Source: Phlebotomus papatasi
Lineage: Eukaryota > Arthropoda > Insecta > Diptera > Psychodidae
Direction of reading: 5' to 3'
NCBI RefSeq assembly: GCF_024763615.1
Contig: NC_077222.1
Coordinates: 64,356,001-64,420,000, forward strand
Length of the DNA stretch: 64,000 nt
The position numbers and the translations under genes are program-made. Shown one piece after another: positions 57,901 through 64,000 of this stretch; the first letter of the stretch is position 1, and each line of letters begins with the position of its first letter. The notes beneath the pieces are model-generated. The model made no database searches and was not told the origin of the DNA. It worked only from the letters and a program-made list of their open reading frames with translations.

Positions 57901-60900
57901 GACCAGTGGTATTGACAGAGAAAACATAGCCTAAAAAACGAGTTTAAGTGAAAAACAAAACAATGAGTGTCCGGAAACCTCCCGTTTTAATCCAATATCT
58001 AGTTTAAACAATTAAGAATAAATTAAGTAAATGTTTAAATTGTTGTTTTTTACTGCTCGAACTATATGGAGAGAGCAGAATATATAATCCCTCGATTTTT
58101 TCACCCCCCCCCCCCCCCCCCCCCCCAAGATTTCCACCTTCCACCCCCCGGAAACCACTTTTCTTAACAAACCTTCACGTTTCAGATGATTTCTGAGAAA
58201 TGTCGTCACGCTGTTTGTCCGTCTGTCATCAGCTCTAGAGGCTAAACGGTTAGAGATAGCGACTTGGGACCTTCGGGGAACCGTCCCATAAGTCGACCCA
58301 AGGATCGTTAGCATGCCCCTCAATTTCTCCCACCCCTCCCCTTTCCCTCCAAAACCATATTTTTTGGGATTGCTCGAAAACGCGTCGTGTGATTTTCTCC
58401 ATTTTTAGTTGTTTTAGAGATTACCCAGGCGGACATCTCGTCCATATCCGAAAATCCCGTTAAATCATTCCTAATAACAGCTTCTCAAGGTCAAAAGTTA
58501 AAAAGTCTCTAGAGAGCGTATTTATCAGGCGAATGGGTTCATGTTTGGGGTCGTTGGAAAAGTCTTGGAATTTCCGACAAAACTGAATCGGTTCCAATCG
58601 GTTCTGAACCGGTTCATAACCGATAACTGAATTTTATCTGAAAATCAATTCTATTACTTTTAAAACTGTTTTGGGGGATCTTTTGAGTGATTTATGAATT
58701 CGTTCAAATCGGTTAAGAACCGGTAAACGGTAAATAATGCGAAATTACTTTTGTGGTATAGCATCTATTATCTATAAATTAAGATAAGATAAGAATTATT
58801 CATTTTTCTTCTAATTAATGCAATAAAACAAAATATTTTATTAAAATTTGGGGTGATCCATCTCTCCCTTCTTTTTCTTGAACACCCCAAAATACAACTT
58901 TTTTTTAAACTAAGTTTTCGAGGTAATTGTTAGGATCTGAACTTATTTAATGTTGATATCTTGAATTTAGAGCCTTCACATGATAAACCAGTGATATTAG
59001 CTTTTATTTCCTATTAAAAGCAAGTCCGTAATACTCGTTTTTGCAATTAAAAAAAAGTACGACTTACCATTGGAAGGGCGTCCATTGCCAAAGACCGGGC
59101 GTATTTGGAACGCTTTGTTTTGGAGATACTTTTCCATGTAACATCTTCTGGTCTGAAGTGGAGGCTGCACACGACTTTGCTCGGGTTTACAAGTGAAGCT
59201 GGGAGCTTTAGCCGACTTGCCCACATTTCTCTTATCTTCACATTACTTGGAAATCTGTAAGAGAAAATTTTGTCAAAATGTTATAAATACCTAGTCTTTT
59301 CGTCATTAACTCAAATTATATTTATTCCTTATTCATTATTCCTTCATTAAAATTTCAATTTGAAGAAAGGGATATCAATTCTATCTAACCTGAGATTTTT
59401 TAATTGCATCTTCCACTAAATCTTTCACTTAAATTGAACATACACTTAAGCTGAGTTGAAGCAAATTAAGAATTTAGCGAATTAAGAAGAAAAGTTAATT
59501 TACTATTAAAAAAAAATAAAAGAATTTTTGTGAGAGACATTACCCCTAATTCATCTCTGGCCAAAGAAATTTTTTTATCAATTTTCCAATGTTCGACCAC
59601 ATTTTTGACACTCTCTCTCTTAATATTTGGTGAACTTACTAAGAATTCTCAGCTCAGTAGAAGTCTGAATTATTTAACTATTTTATGAATAAATCAATTA
59701 CGGCAAGTTCAGTAAAAGATAAAAGATGTGGGCACAATACCTGTGGAATGATACCCCCAGAGGATTCCGCACGTCGCTGTTGTTGCAGTTTTTCACAACA
59801 CACTTCATTTCACTCACTTTTTTTCACTGGCCAATCCACGTAAAATGTTTTATTGTTTCTTTGGCCTTTAGTTTTAGATTGTTTCTCACTTTTATTAATC
59901 TTTTTTTAGCACTTAAACTTTCCACTCGCGAATTTCACAAGAACAACAATAATGCTCCGCGAAGCGACTGTCAAGCGATTATGAGAGTTTGCCGGCAGGT
60001 TCGCTAGTGGCGCACCGCTTACGGTGTAAATTTGAATTCTCTATAGAGAATTTGCTAAAATAACGATATTGATAGGGGGGTGGTGTTCAGCAATGAGAAT
60101 GAATTATCCTGTGAAGTTTTTGTTCAATAAATGAAGTATAATAGCATAGAATTCTCTAATTTTGTCCTTTTAAACTTATTTAAAACTTTTATTCTAATTC
60201 TCGGAAAAAACCTTGTATTATATTTTCAAGACGTTGAACAAATTCAAAAAATCCATCCGGATTACGAAGCGGACATCTGTCAAATTGTCTCCCAATCATC
60301 CGGATTACGAATCGGGCACTGTACCTTTTGTTACTTTTTACCCCAAGTGGCCATTTTTAATAAAAGGATTTCTGGAGAAATGAACTTTTGTGAAATTCTA
60401 AAATAGATAGCGGATTCGTATTCAAAGAATCCAAATTATTTAGAAAATATTTACCAGTGCATCAATTTTGGAAAATAAGTAGGTAATAATTGTTATCTTC
60501 TGCAAGGAAAATATTTCAAAAATAGTGCTAAAAATTTCGATATTTTTTTATTTTCTAAATTCCTTGTTCGAATTCTAAGAAACTTACGACATTGAAGAAG
60601 GTCTATAGATTTTTTATAGTGATATCTTCCAGGCTGTCGTTTTCAAAGATATTCTCTTGAATTAACATAAGCATCGCATTAACTTCTCAATTTCTTTTGT
60701 ACTTCACATTGACTGGCTGTGATATAAAAAAATATTGTGGATTGATTCTTCAGGATGTTTGTTTTGAGGCTTAATGATTCCCAATTGTAAACACATCTCT
60801 TGTGCTCTTTTCCTCAGACCAAAGATTAAACATCAAATTGTGGACTATTTTTGGCTTTTTTTCAGTAAATACAAAACAAGCCATTATCAAATTCTTTTTT

Positions 60901-61636
60901 CTTCGTTTTTTTTTCTTCTTCTTGTAAATGTAAATATTTTGATAGACACAAGGTGTGATGAAGGCGACTAAAAGCCAATAAGAGTTTGTGGATAAAAATA
61001 GGTGCAATCTTAAAATTAAAAAAAAGGGTGGTTGTTCTTTTGGTTATTTTGGATGAGTGCCAAAAATTGATTTTTCTTTTGGGGGGTTTGCGTTTTGTGT
61101 CTTTTGTAGAGAAATCCCCAGAGGACTACTACAAAGACCTTCTGAACTATTACAAGGCCATTGAGGGCTCTTTGCCGTACTGGTACGATACAAATTATGC
61201 GTACTCGGGTTTGCACAGTATTATCAATCCGCCGCCATCGGATATGGATCTCTGGGGTTCGATATTCATCCCGATTTTTCAAATAAAAGGCGCCACAAAT
61301 GCCGAATGTGAATTCTGCTTTGACAATTACGGTGAACTGGGATGTCAGTTTTATACGGCACGGAAGCCCGAGTTCCAGGTCACGGTCGAGCGCAGTGGCA
61401 AGGTTGTGGTCTGCGAGTGCTGTGACTTCACGGAGAATGAGGAGTCTGAGGAGGAAGAGGGCCCTGGGGGTGCAAAGACGACGTCTTCCATTGAGGAGGA
61501 AAATAGCGTGTCGGACGAGGCGAGTGGGCGTGAGGAGAAGCGACCGAAGTTGGAGGGTGAGATGCGTGAGCCAAAAATCCAGGCCGGATGGTATGGCAAG
61601 GGCTACAGAAAGAACAGGAAGCGCAAAAAGAGTTGA
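30928..61636 (+). CDS. Sirt7: Sirtuin 7, NAD-dependent protein deacylase
   Basis: Exons 30928-31041, 31108-32767 and 61110-61636 join by GT-AG sites in matching phase to give 766 residues, near the 771 I recall for Drosophila Sirt7. The start is MGKFEGKPYVQDNYL. NAD-binding motif CYTGAGISTSARIPDYRG lies at about 111-128, SQNCDGLH at about 173-180 and the catalytic His of EVHGN at 194. Zinc ligands are Cys202, Cys205, Cys232 and Cys235. CLGSSLKV follows. The long acidic C-terminal region matches insect Sirt7 in being extended. The last exon, with SLPYWYDTNYAYSGLHSI and a Lys-rich end, is assigned here by exact phase continuity and total length. Sirt7 acts in the nucleolus on chromatin and rRNA transcription. 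The second intron is 28.3 kb and full of transposons. Confidence 0.85.
33000..34250 (-). repeat. Dispersed repeat, copy B (inverse of 22200-23300)
   Basis: It has the same landmarks as copy A in reverse order: GCCAGTGATAAGGC, TATTTATACATAAATAATAC, the GCGCCCCGCGAAAATTCG array (33730-33870), AACCGGTT words and AAATTGCCGGCTTATGAT. A 450-bp MITE interrupts it at 33187-33636. The far end reads GGAATCACACCTAATAAG. Confidence 0.75.
33184..33639. mobile_element. Long-hairpin MITE, Harbinger type
   Basis: A 450-bp element between TAA at 33184-33186 and 33637-33639. Its two halves are inverted copies of about 220 bp each, from the ends GGGCAGAATCACATTGACAG inward to a centre near 33405. The 3-bp TAA target suggests PIF/Harbinger mobilisation. 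No coding content. Confidence 0.8.
34251..35724. other. Diverged repeats in the Sirt7 intron
   Basis: It includes a copy of the CCAGTGATAAGCCCAG family near 34624. About 200 bp at 34965-35165 match 42270-42480 inside the P-type element (shared CATTCCTAATAAC and CGTTGGAAA-like words), and a GGGGCAAAAAGTCACAAAA segment begins near 35207. No gene is supported. Confidence 0.5.
35816..35823. repeat. 8-bp target duplication, left
   Basis: GTGTTCAG precedes the first element end and recurs at 60083-60090 after the third unit. An 8-bp duplication is the size made by P-type and hAT transposases. Confidence 0.85.
36490..36700 (-). other. Coding-like stretch in the element's 3' part
   Basis: On the minus strand an open run reads NQVKSQSIQDMQTTEWPG, then SKIGVHTKKARLFLMNVQDL, and ends before a GTAAGATC donor-like site. 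Neighbouring frames toward 37140 contain further open but interrupted stretches. No family is recognised. It may be a captured exon, an old gene fragment or chance. It is repeated at +8082 and +16164. Confidence 0.25.
37449..43632 (-). CDS. P-type THAP-domain transposase, unit 1
   Basis: Five minus-strand exons, 43632-43565, 43078-42892, 41213-39562, 38969-38522 and 37952-37449, join at GT-AG sites in consistent phase to give 952 residues with no stop. Residues 1-85 contain a THAP zinc finger: Cys3, Cys8, Cys52, His55, with Pro25, Trp34 and Phe56. A leucine-zipper-like coil (about 215-252) follows. The RNase H-like core has LLFDEMYIH (Asp376), LGVTFDGAPVN (Asp473), HPDPCHMVKLIRTHF and NKLTDSHVAFSQNAMNVQLA. 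After the fourth junction come YPLLQDHLEFFFGEIR (Asp722 and Glu725) and NTNPT. These match Drosophila P transposase and THAP9 in order. Drosophila P is 751 residues and human THAP9 903; the extra length is mostly an acidic insert before the coil. It should cut and paste the element in the nucleus. Confidence 0.88.
39150..39417. mobile_element. Harbinger-type MITE in a transposase intron, unit 1
   Basis: TTA at 39150-39152 and 39415-39417 flank a 262-bp element with inverted ends TGGCTTCGGCACACCTTTTA of roughly 50 bp. It lies between the third and fourth transposase exons. The same insertion occurs at 47232-47499 and 55314-55581. Confidence 0.8.
43907..51988 (-). mobile_element. P-superfamily transposon, unit 2 of 3
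   Basis: This 8082-bp unit follows unit 1 directly, head to tail; no difference from unit 1 was noticed. The junction reads GGGGGGTGACCCCCCC. There is no target duplication between units, and one base (the first C of CACCCCCC) is missing at the junction. Confidence 0.9.
45531..51714 (-). CDS. P-type THAP-domain transposase, unit 2
   Basis: Exons 51714-51647, 51160-50974, 49295-47644, 47051-46604 and 46034-45531. The predicted 952-residue protein is the same as in unit 1. The Harbinger-type MITE is at 47235-47496. Transcripts run antisense to Sirt7. Confidence 0.87.
51989..60082 (-). mobile_element. P-superfamily transposon, unit 3 of 3
   Basis: This 8094-bp unit is 12 bp longer than the others because its C run (from about 58104) has 23 C instead of 11. 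It ends with GGGGGGTG and the right target duplication GTGTTCAG at 60083-60090. Confidence 0.9.
53613..59808 (-). CDS. P-type THAP-domain transposase, unit 3
   Basis: Exons 59808-59741, 59254-59068, 57377-55726, 55133-54686 and 54116-53613. The predicted protein is the same as in units 1 and 2. The longer poly-C run lies in the intron between the second and third exons and does not touch coding sequence. Confidence 0.87.
60083..60090. repeat. 8-bp target duplication, right
   Basis: GTGTTCAG directly after the third unit, matching 35816-35823. The restored empty site would read ATGTGTGTTCAGCAATGAG. Confidence 0.85.
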
Positions 61637-62260
61637 AGAAACTATACACAATGTCTGTAGAAGGACTTGGTTTATTTTTCACATTTTAACGTGTAAGTTA
61701 ATTTTCGTGGTTTTATCTAAAAAAAAAGGACTATTACATTAAGGATTTTTTTGCTTGAAAGTTAACTTGTTTTAAATTCTCCCCATCAGCATTTCCCGAT
61801 AAATTATTCTCTTGGCATCGATCTCTTTTTCAACGTTCTACTTGCCACAATTTGGAGATTACAAGAAAAAAAACAGGAGTATTAATCTAAGTTAATTTAT
61901 CAGTATCTTTTTTTTACATTATTATTGTGTTCCGTGTGTGAGACTAAAGTAAGTGTGAAGAGTGAAAATATAATTATTGAAAAATTCAAAACGATATTCT
62001 TCTCTTGAATTTGGATCAACGCGAAATTTACAATAAATATTTAAACGTAAAATCGTTCAGTGCTCACTTTTATTTACCTTCTCTCAAGAGGAGTGTTTTG
62101 GCTTCTAAAGGTGTGAATTAATTAGCGTGCTAATAAACGGTCATTGACACTTGGTGAATATTGGTAGGACCCGGACTTTATTCAATGGAAAGCGTTAAGC
62201 ATATTTTAAACATTTGGTAAGTCTTAAAAATTTTAAACTTAACAAAAAATAACAAAATAT
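61637..62260. other. Sirt7 3' UTR and downstream DNA
   Basis: The 3' UTR begins at 61637. AATAAA occurs near 62032 (ACAATAAATATT). Beyond that no gene is supported. Confidence 0.4.
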
Positions 62261-62670
62261 GGTAAGTGTCCTAAATTCCGGCCAGCTTGCAATTTCGGCC
62301 ACCTTTTTTGTTCCTCAAATTTCCATGAACTTTTACATTTTACGTACTCTAGAGATTATACAATGCAAAAGAATAACAAAAAATGTAACTTCGACAAACG
62401 AGATGACGTGAAAAAGGCATTGGAAGAATTCCCGAAGGGCAAGGAACTATGAGAATGAAGGTGGCCGAAATAGTCCACCAAAGCTATGTCTCTGTATATT
62501 TATTCATTTTAAAATGTATTAAGAATGATCTTAGCATAAATAAAGACGGTAAACTCTTTACAAAGTTCCAAGCAATACTCTTTCAGAAGAAAGAATAAAA
62601 AAAATCAATTTGTATTTAAAATATTACATGACGCTTGCATGCAACTGTGCCGAAATTTGGCACACTTACC
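62261..62670. mobile_element. MITE with GGTAAGTGT ends
   Basis: The left end GGTAAGTGTCCTAAATTCCG and, inverted, the right end GGTAAGTGTGCCAAATTTCG form imperfect inverted repeats 410 bp apart. Inner words GGTGGCCGAAAT and TTTCGGCCACC also pair. No coding content. Confidence 0.6.
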
Positions 62671-63030
62671 CTTATTATTTCTGGTTTATTAAAGTCTAAC
62701 TAAGCACCTGAATTATTTAAACGCAGCAACAAATAATATTTGGAAATAAACCTCATACTTCATCACAATCGTGAGATTTTTTTGTAGTTATATGTATAAT
62801 AATTCTCTTTTAGTAAATGCAAATTTTACTACGCCATCCCTGACGCCATATGGATTACTCCACAACAATAAAATAATATTCCGCTGAATATTTTTGTTTT
62901 AAAAATTAAAATTTATTATATAAAATAAATGTGAATTTTCACATTTCTTTAATTTCTACGCCTTTTGTGTAAAATTTGTGTATTTTTACTCAAAATGTGT
63001 AATAATTGTGTAAAATGATATACACAATTT

Positions 63031-63923
63031 AGTAGGGTAAATTAAGCTAATTCAAAACCTGCTCCAAATGGAAATTTTTCGCTACTCCAAATGGAAACGT
63101 CATTTTTTCCATGATAAATACAGTACTAAATTATTATTTATATAATTTTCTACACCACAGTTTCATTATTTACTTAATTTTGCTCCAAATAAAGCGAAAA
63201 TCCATTCATATTTACAAATTTTAATTTGTTAATTTCTCAGAAAAATTAATAGTTAATAGTTAATAGAAAAATTAATTAATTTTCACCATCGAAATTTTCA
63301 TCGATTGACCATGTTTTCCAATGAAAAACACAATGAGGTGACTGTTGTTGATTCGTTTTATTTAACATTTTATGTCACATTTCTGGCTAATTTTAGTTAA
63401 ATTAAGTGCTAATCTTTATTGTTAACGGAACGTGAATTTTTCAAATGAAATAATTACTTATTTCGTGAACAAAAAGGGTTTTTCTGAAGTGTCTGCAAAT
63501 GCTTCAATAGGAAAGTCCGGAAATAGCATTTTTTTTGGAGAGATTTTCTGATTGTTTTAGATGGGAAAAGAGAAAAGACTAGGAATAAGAACAAATACTG
63601 CACTCAAGAACAACTCAACAAGGTTTTGGAAGCCTTTCGTCGCGGTTTCACTTACATTGTTTGTCTCCAATTAGAAACTTTAAGTGTCTCCATTTGGATT
63701 AATTTGTTTCCAATAGAAGCATTTTACACTTGCGTATTTTTCTTGTATTTAAGAAGTTTTGAAATTATATCTAAAGAATTTTCACTAAACAGTAACATTT
63801 TAGAAGAGTCAAAGACCAAATTTATGTAATTTTCTTCAGAAAAAATATGAACTTAATGTGTTGAATCTTCTGTCAAAGTTAAAGCGTCTAGAAATGGTTT
63901 TGAATTAGGACATTTACCCTAGT
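63031..63923. mobile_element. Non-autonomous element with AGGGTAAAT ends
   Basis: The left end AGGGTAAATTAAGCTAATTC and, inverted, the right end AGGGTAAATGTCCTAATTCA continue into AAAACC on both sides. AGT flanks both ends. The 887-bp inside shows no convincing protein. Confidence 0.55.
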
Positions 63924-64000
63924 TGACAAAGTTTCCACACGGCAAAAAGAAAAGCGAGGAAATAAAATAAATTTTGTAATGTGGAGACGTATAAAATACT
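63924..64000. other. Window end
   Basis: Short AT-rich stretch; nothing recognised. Confidence 0.3.

Larger units (their letters stand above)
35727..60321. mobile_element. TA-flanked MITE split by the P-type array
   Basis: TA then CAGTGCCCGCTCTCTAATCC stands at 35725-35746. The inverse, ending GAATCGGGCACTGTA, stands at 60309-60323. Outside the array the two halves sum to roughly 330 bp with inverted ends containing TAATCCGGAT. The MITE was therefore the landing site of the array. Confidence 0.7.
32768..61109 (+). other. 28.3-kb Sirt7 intron
   Basis: The donor GTAAGC follows AAAATG at 32767 and the acceptor is TTTTGTAG ending at 61109. Both sides leave one base and take two bases of a GAG codon. 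Contents in order: repeat copy B with an inserted Harbinger-type MITE, diverged repeats to 35720, a TA-flanked MITE split by the P-type array, and AT-rich DNA from 60324 to 61109 in which I see nothing further. Confidence 0.75.

Noticed and set aside
60131..60406. Plus-strand 91-codon frame after the P array
   Set aside because: It runs through the right half of a MITE and has no protein-like pattern.
61016..61651. Long minus-strand open frame of 211 codons
   Set aside because: It is the reverse of the last Sirt7 exon and has no recognisable domain; the plus-strand frame has a proper acceptor and phase.
61900..62160. Possible 5' exon of a gene downstream of the window
   Set aside because: Some GT sites and purine-rich stretches are present, but there is no coding frame or promoter signal to support it.

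Overview
The window is eukaryotic nuclear DNA, almost certainly from an insect and probably a dipteran. Reasons: AT-rich, repeat-packed intergenic DNA; genes with short GT-AG introns of about 60-70 bp; conserved animal genes (Orc5, STK16, a NOL8-like protein, carboxypeptidase Q, Sirt7); and many insect-type transposons (Ty3/gypsy, P, pogo, PIF/Harbinger, TTAA-type MITEs). A nematoceran such as a sand fly would fit, but the sequence alone does not prove it.

Layout. (1) 432-6250: a BED zinc-finger gene on + with two phase-compatible alternative 3' ends, one carrying a relic of a hAT transposase. Its intron holds a TTAA-flanked element with a pogo-type element nested inside. (2) 6728-11932: a full-length Ty3/gypsy-like LTR retrotransposon with identical 183-bp LTRs, a 4-bp target duplication and one uninterrupted gag-pol frame that starts inside the LTR. 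(3) 13269-18587: Orc5 (+) converging on STK16 (-), with a 2.7-kb Orc5 intron containing retroelement debris and a MITE. (4) 18588-23596: repeats, including a PIF/Harbinger deletion derivative. (5) 23597-26651: a NOL8-like RRM gene (+) tail-to-tail with carboxypeptidase Q (-), stop codons 4 bp apart. (6) 27054-29245: a pogo-type transposon whose transposase lost its catalytic core. (7) 30928-61636: Sirt7 (+). Two 5' exons lie at 30928-32767 and the last coding exon at 61110-61636, so one intron is 28.3 kb long.

The main discovery is inside that Sirt7 intron: three head-to-tail, apparently identical 8.08-kb copies of a P-superfamily transposon (35824-60082). The array is flanked as a whole by one 8-bp target duplication (GTGTTCAG), and no target duplication lies between units. 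Each unit carries a five-exon minus-strand gene. I could join its exons in frame by GT-AG junctions into a 952-residue THAP-domain transposase with all expected P/THAP9-type motifs. The only difference I noticed between units is a poly-C run (11, 11 and 23 C). The units share nested insertions in their introns, so amplification came after those insertions. The array sits inside an older TA-flanked MITE, so the intron records at least three layers of transposition.

The cellular genes are housekeeping genes (replication origin complex, kinase, nucleolar protein, secreted peptidase, nucleolar sirtuin) and do not form a pathway. The mobile DNA dominates: more than half of the window is recognisable transposon. 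All splice models are read by eye from GT/AG sites and reading phase; no alignment or database search was run.
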